DNA of 64,000 bases, taken from Asparagopsis taxiformis (lineage: Eukaryota; Rhodophyta; Florideophyceae; Bonnemaisoniales; Bonnemaisoniaceae). Positions 49,325 through 58,714 of the stretch are shown in pieces; the first letter of the stretch is position 1, and each line of letters opens with the position of its first letter. The stretch spans positions 1 through 64,000 of the forward strand of contig JALQPE010001862.1 in NCBI GenBank assembly GCA_030407315.1, given 5' to 3'. Made by a program: the position numbers and the translations under genes. The notes beneath the pieces were generated by a model. The model saw only the letters and a program-made list of their open reading frames with translations, searched no databases and was not told the origin of the DNA.

Positions 49325-50140
49325 ATGAACGCGATCCACACCACTACAGCGGTAATTCTGCTCTCTCTGATACTGTCCAGTCGCCTGGGAAGTGAGGGAC
49401 ATGTTGTCAGCAAACGACAACGTAATTTTGATGGGGTGCTACCAAGCCTTCGTCAATCACTGAGCGTGATCAAAGAAGAAGACGAAGTAACCACAAATCC
49501 AGGTATCCATCCGACAACCACTGCTCCCACCAAGGTTCCATCTACATCGCTAGCGACTTTCACCACTGCAACGTCCACGGTTCAATTTATAGATACAGGT
49601 CCGACGAAGCCAATTCCTACTGGGCCTACATTTACAATTGGAGCAATTCCGGATGACCGGAAATGTGGAAGGGAGGCGGATGAGATGAAGAATCTGCAAA
49701 ATAAAGAAGAATTATGCACACTCCGACTGCAACGCGCGACAAAGGCACTACTGGATGCAGTGAAGAGAGAGGAAGCGGCGGAGAAAGAGTTGAGGACAAG
49801 GGAAGAAATCTGGGAATCGAAGAAAAGATTGGTATGGGATTTGCAAAGATCTATAAGAGCCAAGGAAGCCGCACTTAGAAGACCAGGTGGTAATACGAGG
49901 CAGATGAGACGTATGCTCTCTGATTTAAGGAATAGGCTTCGACGAGCTATCACGCAACGAAATGCGGCCGAGAGAAACGCTGAAAACGCGAGAAAAGCGC
50001 TTGAGAGGGCTAGAAGGGAAGTCAGCGATGAGAGAGGAGAAACGGATTCGCTTAATAGTACTCTTACAAGCGTTCGTGAGGCTTTGAGAGTTTCTACTTC
50101 GAGGTATCTGTCATGTAAAGAGAAGAATGGGTTGCAATGA
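49325..50140 (+). CDS. Secreted coiled-coil protein, copy B (271 aa)
   Basis: Same organisation as the 11184-11996 product: signal peptide, Thr/Pro linker, charged coiled coil. Compared with copy A I count nine amino-acid changes, three silent changes and one added codon (IKEEDE for IREDE). The native TATA box is 6 kb away, behind Gypsy1. The frame is open upstream to an ATG in the LTR at 49166, which would add 53 residues ahead of the signal peptide. That ATG is only 12 nt after the LTR TATA box and so probably upstream of the transcript start; the ATG at 49325 is preferred. Confidence 0.65.
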   Translation: MNAIHTTTAVILLSLILSSRLGSEGHVVSKRQRNFDGVLPSLRQSLSVIKEEDEVTTNPGIHPTTTAPTKVPSTSLATFTTATSTVQFIDTGPTKPIPTGPTFTIGAIPDDRKCGREADEMKNLQNKEELCTLRLQRATKALLDAVKREEAAEKELRTREEIWESKKRLVWDLQRSIRAKEAALRRPGGNTRQMRRMLSDLRNRLRRAITQRNAAERNAENARKALERARREVSDERGETDSLNSTLTSVREALRVSTSRYLSCKEKNGLQ

Positions 50141-51362
50141 CGCTGCCCGTTTTTGAATATGGCAGTGTCCCATGTTGAATGGAGAGCGTGATTGTTTTGA
50201 AGTTGTAGGAGTTTATGTATCTACATGTTTCCATGACTTGCGTTCATGGATGGCCTGGAAAGTTGTAACCCATCGCTGAGGATGGAAGATAAGAGTAGAG
50301 TAAACGTATGTGTATGCGCAATTACACAGGACACGTCCTCGTCACGTGCTTTTATTCGTCATGATGAGTACGAGTGTCTGTAGATCAATCGTCTCGTCAT
50401 GAAAGTGTAAGTCACCCAACACTCGCCAAATTTTTCGCACCTGCAGTGAATTATGGCCGGATTTACAGAAACTGAGTCATGACCAATGTTGGTTTTATTT
50501 GGCGTACACCGAGCGGACTCAGCGTCGCGCCCTCTGACGTTGCGAGCAACTATTTCGCCACCGAATGTCTGGCTATGCGATTGCACAGAGACCGGTTTCT
50601 GCTGAGCTATCGATGACCGCGCCAACGTCATGGCATGATGAATAGATAAGCGCTGCGAGCGCTGCGAGATAATCACCTTCCATTTGTTCCTAGATACTCA
50701 ACTGATAATTCAGACGCCAGCAAAGTTTCTTATCGTCATCTTTGCTCCCATTGCTACGATATATTGTCTACACGGGTATTCAACGTTACCGATATGTTTG
50801 CATAGTCTTTTCAACTATGCAGGTACGGGAATGACAATAAAGTTCTCAAACAAAGCTCCGCAGCCTCCCTATCTCCATTCTACCCTTCCTTCATTCTCAT
50901 CCGTATCATTACATCGCAGTAGTCAAACAAATGTCGGCCAATCTCAAGTTGCCTTCAAGTTCTTCTCCACCACTGCACCCAAAACTCCTCAATTTCCACC
51001 CACACTTTCATCACTCATCTCTATCTGCTATGATGGGATGCTCTTCTTTTCTACGATATGTCCCTGATACGATAATCACACTACTCTGTCTTCCTATTTG
51101 AGCCGCTGGAGCTCAAACGTAGTTCTTTAGTCGTCCCGTAGCATGTTTCAAACAGCGCTGCATGCATCCAAACTGAACTGAAATCAGGAAAATTGCTGTG
51201 GAAGGTTTCTTCTCGCATGGAAGTCTCCACTATCACATTGATTGCTTCTAGAAAGACTAATTGAAGCTAGGCTAGATATGATTTTGAAGGTTGGTTTATT
51301 GAAACCAAACAATCTAAAAATCGAGTTTGTCGTAGACATATTTACATCTCTTGTTATACATC

Positions 51363-51821
51363 CTAGGCAGAAGTGCGATAGAATCTGCGGCAGCGGTTGG
51401 TTTCACGGCCTACTGAGGTTCGGGAAGAGCCATCACCTTGCTCAAACTGGTGTCTACGACGTTTACCAGGAGCTGAACGAACGTTTGCGGCTGTGGAATT
51501 GCCGTTGTTCTTATCGGTGGAATAATTTCTTGGCTTCCTATTCCTGTTCCTTCGGCGCTGTGTCCTTTTCCTGCCTTCGCGCATAGGCGCAGAGTTCGTA
51601 TTGCCCTGTTGTGGGCTAATTTTTTCATCTTGGTTCGTATCCGAACCCCTTGCTGCGATACTATTGGCCTTTTTCTCTGTCACCGATTTCTTCTTCTCGT
51701 CAGCCTTTCTCTCCTTTTCCATACGCTCTTTTTCCTGCCTTTCCACGATCATTTCGTCGAGTGGACGATCAATGTTGATCGGGTAGACGGTGTTCAACGA
51801 GCGGATGCGTAGGATAGTCAT
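51363..51821 (-). CDS. Small basic Lys/Arg-rich protein, copy B, promoter replaced by Gypsy2
   Basis: Copy of 20329-20787 with the same ATG (MTILRIRSLNT). Gypsy2 sits with its target duplication beginning at the last base of the start codon (51821-51825), so the native upstream region now lies beyond 57368. The frame runs 19 codons into the LTR (to 51878), but that extension is fortuitous. Confidence 0.45.
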   Translation of the reverse strand: MTILRIRSLNTVYPINIDRPLDEMIVERQEKERMEKERKADEKKKSVTEKKANSIAARGSDTNQDEKISPQQGNTNSAPMREGRKRTQRRRNRNRKPRNYSTDKNNGNSTAANVRSAPGKRRRHQFEQGDGSSRTSVGRETNRCRRFYRTSA

Positions 51822-51825
51822 TTGG

Positions 51826-52165
51826 TGGTGCACGCACGCGAAGACAGTACGTATCACCGTCTGCAATATATTGTGCACTTTCCCCGGCTACCATTATTAC
51901 TGATTAATAGTGGTACGCACTGATTACAGTACAGAAGTGAACGTTCCGGGAGTCTTGTGATTGAATCACTGCGATATCGATACATCGAACCTTTAGAGAG
52001 AAAGGATGAGCGGCATCGTCACTAGTGGAATTTCTACTGATGTGGTACAAGAATCCGGATTAGAAAGGAGGTCATGATGTACCTATAATCCGACTGGCAG
52101 GGGAAATAAACAAAAGGAGCCAGCACACTAGCGGCAGTTTACTATTGCCCTACTGTTAGCCAAAG
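51826..52165 (+). repeat. Gypsy2 5' LTR (340 bp)
   Basis: Starts TGGTGCACGCACGCG and ends GTTAGCCAAA. The primer site after it (GTGATCACTTAGC) was not matched to a tRNA. Confidence 0.92.
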
Positions 52166-52233
52166 TGATCACTTAGCTTCTGAGCAATCATCGTGAGGCC
52201 TATCTGAGCTTCATCTCTCTTAAGCTCTCTAGT

Positions 52234-55200
52234 ATGGACGATCAAGGTACATCGTCATCTACTGGGCAACCAGTTTTCATGCCAATTGCACACCCGGAGC
52301 TGAAGAAACTTGGACGCAAAGCCATCCACACCTTCCTCCGGAACCGTGAAAACTATCTACTGCGTATACAAGATGCAAATTCTTCAGGGAGCAATATGAA
52401 GCCGGTATCGATAATCTCATCTGTCGATCGTGATCTTCTGCTATCCTTAATTGCATTTGAGACGTTTCCAGGTGTATCCGAGTTCAAGGAATTGACAGAT
52501 GATATACTGGAAGAATTTCTAAAGAGCAAAGAAGAAATAAAGCTAGAGTCCATATCGCTAGAGGACCTCGAGTCAGCGATAAAGACGTCAGTCAAGATCA
52601 ATGTAAATGAACCAGATCCAGAACTTCGAATTCAGGCTCTGTTTACCGACTATCAAACTTTGCTGAGGAACAAGAAATGGGAAAGGCTGATCGAAGACAA
52701 ACCAGCTCTCTCTATTCGACATATATGCGAAATGCTGAAGCCCAATGTCCTGAAGACCAGGATACAGCAAGATCTTGAACTAGGAGTACACGATCTGGAA
52801 GATAATTGGATGAAGTTTTACAAGCAGGTTATGAAACGTGCTGTAGCTTGTGAAGAGTACGTCCCGATAAAGTCCACGCCACCTCATCAGCATGAAAAAA
52901 GCAAACCACAAAGACGCGATAATGTCACTGTAAGGAGTTCTATGAATTCTCCTTGCGTACCTCCGAACTCCAGCACGCACAAGAATAAGGATACTTCTGA
53001 GAAGGCTTCTCATGTATCTTCAGTCTCTTGCTCGCCATCCAAAGCACTGCCAGACTGTCTCAATCCGTCCTGTAGCGGCAAACATTATATAAGATCATGT
53101 CCAAACACTTCCCAGGAGGAAAAGGATAGGTATTTGAAGCTATACCGAGACAAAAAGACCAAGAGCGGACGGCTTAGTATGTTAAACGAATCCATCACTA
53201 GCTCTAGTCGATTGAATGATTCTACTCGAGAAATCCCGGCAGGGCGGTTCAAGGCCTTACTGGCAGACAAGGTACTGGTTACTGTCAATGGCGACTATGG
53301 ATCAGATCATGCCTCGCTCTCTGGGAGACATTTGGAAGAGTTATATCAAGCTGGTGTGTTTATCAATGTTTTACCGCTCGCAGAACCAATTTCTATGGGT
53401 CTTGCTCTGAACGAACGTGACGAGGTGGGGAAAGAGAAGTTGTATACTGCGAAACGTAAGGCACGTATATCTACTACAATCCATTTGCTTACAGGACCTT
53501 TACGGCTACGGAATGTTGAGTATCTCGTGTTTGATGAAGATATGGATGAGGTTTTACTTTCGCGCCCCTTGCTCCAATCCATAGGATTCGATTTGGAGAA
53601 TCACCTTTCTACAGTAAGGCACCTCTATCATGATGCGGACTTCTCACACATAGGTTTCAATGGGATAGAAGACAGTTTTCATGGCCAAGAAACGGGGGCA
53701 GAGAAGGGAAAACTGGCTGAATTGCTTCTTACACCGACGGATCAGAGTAGTGATACACTACCAATTGATGAATGCCCTGAATATTCTGTTGACAAGGTGG
53801 TAGTATCTAAAATCCACAAGAGTTCAGATTATGCAAAGTCTATGGACGATGGTTCGGAGCACAGCCTACCTGTGGGTGTAGATAATGACAAGGAATCGGC
53901 AGATGGAATTTCTTTGATGCTGGAAGACTGCATAAAAGAGGGCTTACCAGAAGAGTATCATAATGATATGTCTGCTCTTGTTCGAGAATACTCAGATATT
54001 TTTCGAACCAAGCTTGGTGCAGATCCACCGGCACGTCTTCCTCCTATGAAGGTTCTCCTAAAGGAAGACGCAAAACCAATTAGGGTTCGAGTCCGACGCT
54101 ATTCAGAACAACAAACTGAATTTTTAAGACGGAAGGTTGATGAACTGTTACAATTGGGACTAATATTCCCTAACAATAGCAGTCAATGGGCTTGCGCACC
54201 ATTGGTTGTTCCCAAGACAGGACCAGAGGGCTTCCGCTTCACGGTTGATCTCAGACCGGTCAATTCACAGACAATTCCGTTCGTCTGGCCAATGCCAGAC
54301 CTGGAATCTTGCACTGCGAAACTAACCAATGACACCTGTTTTGCCACTTTAGACTTGTGTCAAGGGTATTGGCAATTACCACTGGACCCTAGTTCACAAG
54401 AATGCCAAAGTTTCATTACAGCCGATGGAGTATTCACACCTACACGAGTAATGCATGGGCAAACAAATGCAGTGTCATACCTGCAAAGCAATGTACAGAT
54501 TCTTTGCCGAGATATTCGCGACTCTCTGCTACAATGGCTAGATGACATACTGATTCACTGTAGAACAGTAGTTCAACTACTCACTATTCTTCGCACTTTT
54601 TTTGGTATCTGCAGAGAGCACAATTTGAAACTGCATGCGAAAAAGTGTAGACTTTATCTGGAGACAGTGCGTTGGTGTGGCCGCTCAATAAGCAAGGATG
54701 GAATTCGAATGGACCCAAACCGTCTAAACGGCCTTCTGAATATGTCTCACCCCATCACTGGTGCAGACCTGCAACAGTTCCTGTGTGCAGCAACATGGAT
54801 GAAACATTCGATTCTATCATTCACTACAGTTGTAGCATCACTTCATGCGACTCTTGAGGATGTGTACAAGATGGCGGGCAAGCGCACGAGGCACGCGGTT
54901 GCCAAAATTAAGCTTGATAGCTTGTGGGGTGATGACCAGCGAAAGGCATTTCAGAATGTCAAGGATTCTCTATTACATTCCACTACGCTCGCTCACCCTG
55001 ACTCCTGTAAGCTTCTATGCCTTTATACAGACGCTTCAGAGTTTCATTGGTCGGGTGTGCTCACTCAAATTCCTGCGGTTGATATTGATGCTGACTTTGT
55101 CGACCAGAGACATCAGCCGTTGGCCTTTTTATCAGGCTCTTTCACTGGATCGCGCTCTCGTTGGTCGACTGCAGAAAAGGAGGCTTTCGCAATAATCGAG

Positions 55201-57009
55201 TCGGTATTGCGCCTGGACTACCTCCTTCTTCGCCCGGAAGGATTTTTCCTGTTTACCGACCATAAGAACTTGGTATTCATATTTGATCCCTTATCTTCAC
55301 GCCAGTCGATGGGTAAGCACACTACAAGCAAGATTTCGAGATGGGCTATGAGGCTTTCAGCATTCCGTTACACCATAATCCATATTCCCGGGCCCGAAAA
55401 CTGTTGGGCGGACTTGATGTCCCGCTGGGGAGCCCCCACAGTGGTACAAAATCACGGTGCATCAGTCCGTGCTAAACTATCGGCACTTTTCGTTGCTCCA
55501 GTGGCACCCGACTTGGATTCAGATTTCAAGTGGCCTTCGTCAGTCGATATCATAACGGCACAGAAGGCAGCCTCTGGAAATGAAGAGGGACTCCCACCAA
55601 AGAAGAAAAAGAAGGGAATGGCAGTCACCAAGTCAGGATCAATCTGGATTCCTTCCCATGCAGTGGAACTTCAACTACGCATATGCATTATAGGACATTG
55701 CGGAAGAAGTGGACACCGTGGAGCAGATACTACACTCAAAACAATTTCCGAGATGTTTTATTGGAAAAATATGGATTCCGACATTCAGTCGTTCTGTAGG
55801 TCTTGTCTACACTGCCTGGCGACTACTGGAGGCCACAGGATTCCAAGACCGCTATCACATGCTCTGCATTCTGATAAACCCAATGAAGTGTTGCACTTTG
55901 ATTACCTTTTCATGGGACAAAGTTTCATTGGTCACCAGTACGTGCTCATCTTAAAAGATGACGCGTCTTCATTCGTATGGCTTGAGCCAACAGCAGTGGC
56001 AGATGCCGCAACAGCGGTAGAAGTACTTTGTCGATGGTTCGCATCCTTTGGCGTATCCTATACTTGGGTGAGCGATCAAGGCAGTCATTTCTGCAATACA
56101 ATTATGCGTCAACTTAATAGAGAGTTGCATACGCGACACCACTTCACGACAGCATATTGTCCACAGTCCAATGGAACAGTGGAAAGCATGTGTAAGGAGG
56201 TTCTTCGAGCTGCAAGAGCTCTGCTTTCGGAATTTCGTATGGATACCAAGGATTGGCCCAAATTAATTCGTCTGATTCAGACAATACTGAATCACTCTAA
56301 GCGCCCCTCTCTGGGTAATATCGCTCCAATCACGGCTTTCACTGGACAACCCGCAGACAGCCCACTTCTTTCTATCGTTCCACCTTCAGTTCCAGAACCT
56401 CGCTCTTTATCATTCATACAGGCGCAAAAGATTGCTGGTATCAAATCGTTGCTCCAAGCATCTGATGATTTACACAAAGAAGTCTCTTTCCGTCGAACAA
56501 AGAAAAGACAACAATCTATCGCAGCTCACAACGCTAGAACAAATGTGAGTGAGATTAATTTCACAGTTAGTGACTATGTACTAGTCGCTCAGAGGCTTAA
56601 AAATGATGGCAACAAGCTTAGGATCAAATGGCGTGGGCCTCAACGTATCACAAGAGCCGATTCTGACGTTGTTTATGAGGTGGAAGATCTCCTTTCAGGA
56701 CTTTTAACTTTGGTTCATGCTAATCGGTTGAAGTTTTATGCTGATTCCAGTCTCAATGTGACCGAGACACTATTGGACACTGTTGCAAATAATAATCCAC
56801 ATTATAACAAGGCGGAGCAGTTGCTCGACCTGCGCTATAACAATGAGCTGGCCAGGTATGAGGTCCAAGTGAAATGGGAAGGGTTTGATCATGAGGATCC
56901 CACATGGGAGCCAATGGAAAACTTACGAGAAGACATTCCCAAAATGCTTGAAAGCTTCATGTCATCGCATCATGATGTTGAGATGGTACAGCAAGCACTC
57001 GCATTGTGA
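52234..57009 (+). CDS. Gypsy2 gag-pol polyprotein (1591 aa)
   Basis: One ORF, no frameshift. Gag occupies about residues 1-330 and ends in the zinc knuckle CLNPSCSGKHYIRSC (CX4CX3HX4C). The protease-like region has GDYGSD (Asp354) instead of DSG. Reverse transcriptase: FTVDLRPVNS, TLDLCQGYWQ and LDDIL (Asp770, Asp771). RNase H: YTDASEFHWS (Asp933). Integrase: zinc part with HCGRSGHRG and CRSCLHC, core Asp1223, Asp1281 and Glu1317 (D-x35-E). A C-terminal chromodomain (about 1528-1580) has VQVKWEGF and DPTWEP, which in relatives directs integration to particular chromatin. It resembles Gypsy3 throughout and belongs to a gypsy lineage common in algae and oomycetes (family knowledge). Confidence 0.93.
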   Translation: MDDQGTSSSTGQPVFMPIAHPELKKLGRKAIHTFLRNRENYLLRIQDANSSGSNMKPVSIISSVDRDLLLSLIAFETFPGVSEFKELTDDILEEFLKSKEEIKLESISLEDLESAIKTSVKINVNEPDPELRIQALFTDYQTLLRNKKWERLIEDKPALSIRHICEMLKPNVLKTRIQQDLELGVHDLEDNWMKFYKQVMKRAVACEEYVPIKSTPPHQHEKSKPQRRDNVTVRSSMNSPCVPPNSSTHKNKDTSEKASHVSSVSCSPSKALPDCLNPSCSGKHYIRSCPNTSQEEKDRYLKLYRDKKTKSGRLSMLNESITSSSRLNDSTREIPAGRFKALLADKVLVTVNGDYGSDHASLSGRHLEELYQAGVFINVLPLAEPISMGLALNERDEVGKEKLYTAKRKARISTTIHLLTGPLRLRNVEYLVFDEDMDEVLLSRPLLQSIGFDLENHLSTVRHLYHDADFSHIGFNGIEDSFHGQETGAEKGKLAELLLTPTDQSSDTLPIDECPEYSVDKVVVSKIHKSSDYAKSMDDGSEHSLPVGVDNDKESADGISLMLEDCIKEGLPEEYHNDMSALVREYSDIFRTKLGADPPARLPPMKVLLKEDAKPIRVRVRRYSEQQTEFLRRKVDELLQLGLIFPNNSSQWACAPLVVPKTGPEGFRFTVDLRPVNSQTIPFVWPMPDLESCTAKLTNDTCFATLDLCQGYWQLPLDPSSQECQSFITADGVFTPTRVMHGQTNAVSYLQSNVQILCRDIRDSLLQWLDDILIHCRTVVQLLTILRTFFGICREHNLKLHAKKCRLYLETVRWCGRSISKDGIRMDPNRLNGLLNMSHPITGADLQQFLCAATWMKHSILSFTTVVASLHATLEDVYKMAGKRTRHAVAKIKLDSLWGDDQRKAFQNVKDSLLHSTTLAHPDSCKLLCLYTDASEFHWSGVLTQIPAVDIDADFVDQRHQPLAFLSGSFTGSRSRWSTAEKEAFAIIESVLRLDYLLLRPEGFFLFTDHKNLVFIFDPLSSRQSMGKHTTSKISRWAMRLSAFRYTIIHIPGPENCWADLMSRWGAPTVVQNHGASVRAKLSALFVAPVAPDLDSDFKWPSSVDIITAQKAASGNEEGLPPKKKKKGMAVTKSGSIWIPSHAVELQLRICIIGHCGRSGHRGADTTLKTISEMFYWKNMDSDIQSFCRSCLHCLATTGGHRIPRPLSHALHSDKPNEVLHFDYLFMGQSFIGHQYVLILKDDASSFVWLEPTAVADAATAVEVLCRWFASFGVSYTWVSDQGSHFCNTIMRQLNRELHTRHHFTTAYCPQSNGTVESMCKEVLRAARALLSEFRMDTKDWPKLIRLIQTILNHSKRPSLGNIAPITAFTGQPADSPLLSIVPPSVPEPRSLSFIQAQKIAGIKSLLQASDDLHKEVSFRRTKKRQQSIAAHNARTNVSEINFTVSDYVLVAQRLKNDGNKLRIKWRGPQRITRADSDVVYEVEDLLSGLLTLVHANRLKFYADSSLNVTETLLDTVANNNPHYNKAEQLLDLRYNNELARYEVQVKWEGFDHEDPTWEPMENLREDIPKMLESFMSSHHDVEMVQQALAL

Positions 57010-57028
57010 CCTTTTCAAAGGAGAGAAG

Positions 57029-57367
57029 TGGTGCACGCACGCGAAGACAGTACGTATCACCGTCTGCAATATATTGTGCACTTTCCCCGGCTACCATTAT
57101 TACTGATTAATAGTGGTACGCACTGATTACAGTACAGAAGTGAACGTTCCGGGAGTCTTGTGATTGAATCACTGCGATATCGATACATCGAACCTTTAGA
57201 GAGAAAGGATGAGCGGCATCGTCACTAGTGGAATTTCTACTGATGTGGTACAAGAATCCGGATTAGAAAGGAGGTCATGATGTACCTATAATCCGACTGG
57301 CAGGGGAAATAAACAAAAGGAGCCAGCACACTAGCGGCAGTTTACTATTGCCCTACTGTTAGCCAAA
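57029..57367 (+). repeat. Gypsy2 3' LTR (339 bp)
   Basis: Same as the 5' LTR except one fewer T in the run before ACTATTGCCC. Confidence 0.92.
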
Positions 57368-58259
57368 TTTGGATGGAATTGAAAAGCTGGAGGAAGGAGG
57401 AAGGCAGGGTGATGGAGATGTTGAGGTTGTGGTTGTGATTGCTAGGAGGAAACATGAAGCATTTGTTAAATATGGATTGGATTGAGACTAGAATATGATT
57501 TGAAGGAGAGGGTTCAATGTTGTGAGGTGATTCTGAGGAGAAGAAAGCATTTTTGAGGCGTGATAATTTCGGTTTACATTACGAGGGAGTGGAAAGGTAA
57601 GAGAAAGAATATGATAATTTGCGTGAAGTCGGTTTGCATGAAAGGGAAAGCAACTGGTTTGCATTGATATCTAGTGGACGGAATGGTGAATGCGTGGGAT
57701 ATGATAAAAATATTTTCATTGTCAGTCTGTTACCAGCCAGCCATGTAGGCTTCGTCTATCGTATATATGCATTTTCCATCAGAGATTATTATCGACCACA
57801 CTTCACAGCTGGTAGACGCGGTGGTCCACCGGGTTCCGATACCTTTTCCCAGCTTGTAGGGGCAAATTTTAATTGGACTCCTTTCGAACCTACAGCTAGA
57901 TCGTTTTTCTGACGAGTCGGAGTGTGTGGAGATGAAAAGGGAAAACCGCAGGACCACATGCGCGGAGGAAAGTACTATCACAACGCGAAGATTGTCAGGA
58001 GTTATAAGAAGAACGGTGTTATTAAGATGCACGTAACATTAGTGGCGAATCATTTTGGATTTATGGTGTTCCACATATGCAACGTCGCGAAATGCGGAGG
58101 GGAAATATCAGAGAGTTGTTTCAAAAAACGGTCATTGTTCACTATTGAAGCGGACGGGAGCTGCAACTTGTGAGAAACCTACTGAGAAAAGGTGTAGGCC
58201 TATAGATAAAAACTATCCTGAAAGGCGGTATCCGCCTTGTACAAAGGGTAGAAGAGGAG
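57368..58259 (+). repeat. Duplicon copy B, piece 4
   Basis: Matches copy A from about 20787 to 21678. It ends at the GGAG target duplication of Gypsy3. Confidence 0.9.
57619..58259 (+). pseudogene. Decayed AA15-type LPMO, copy B (5' part)
   Basis: Same decayed reading as at 21053-21926, with the identical in-frame TGA before GVCGD (57910-57912) and the identical A6 frame change near 58122. Gypsy3 interrupts it at CTKGRRG; the 3' part resumes at 63906 (VEQYDQTVVQYALPKDMTC) and runs off the window. Confidence 0.65.
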
Positions 58260-58672
58260 TGTAGCAGAACTTTGGTAAAAGACTCGGGAAATGAAAGCCG
58301 GAGACTGGTGCAAGTTCTCACGATGCAGATTAGGATCCGCGCTGGTTAGAACCAGAGTTTATTTTGTAGACAAGCCTATGGGCTGTTCCACTGTTCTTGG
58401 GTTGACGCTTATCACGCGCCCGCTTCGATAGATCGATGCGTATCGATGATTATGATCAGTCGATGTTGTTCCTCCTGTTCTCTCTTTCTGATTCTTCAGG
58501 AGAGATCTATCTTAAATGCTACTCTATGTTATTCATCTAAATGGTTGTGAACCACTCATTCACTGCTAGTGAATGTTACTACGCATATGTACGTTACATA
58601 GTAGCTTGAAGTTGAAATAATTTCACATCTGATATTTTCATCAGCTTGTAATTTCAGCTGCAAATGTCTACA
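58260..58672 (-). repeat. Gypsy3 3' LTR (413 bp)
   Basis: Downstream LTR of the minus-strand element; matches 63493-63905. Confidence 0.93.
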
Positions 58673-58714
58673 CTGCCCCATGTTTTGTTTCCTTGGAAGC
58701 AGAACATTTCATAG

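Larger units (their letters stand above)
49259..51825 (+). repeat. Duplicon copy B, piece 3
   Basis: 49259-50488 matches copy A 11118-12346; at 50488/50489 it jumps to the equivalent of 19454 and follows copy A to about 20791. Ends with TTTGG, the left Gypsy2 target duplication. The segment 50150-51362 has no supported gene. Confidence 0.9.
51826..57367 (+). mobile_element. Gypsy2: Ty3/gypsy element with a single gag-pol ORF and chromodomain
   Basis: LTRs at 51826-52165 (340 bp) and 57029-57367 (339 bp) differ by one T in a T-run; target duplication TTTGG (51821-51825 and 57368-57372). The LTR starts TG but ends AA rather than CA if this duplication is accepted. A purine tract AAAGGAGAGAAG precedes the 3' LTR. 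The single uninterrupted ORF and near-identical LTRs mark it as young and possibly active. Confidence 0.93.
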
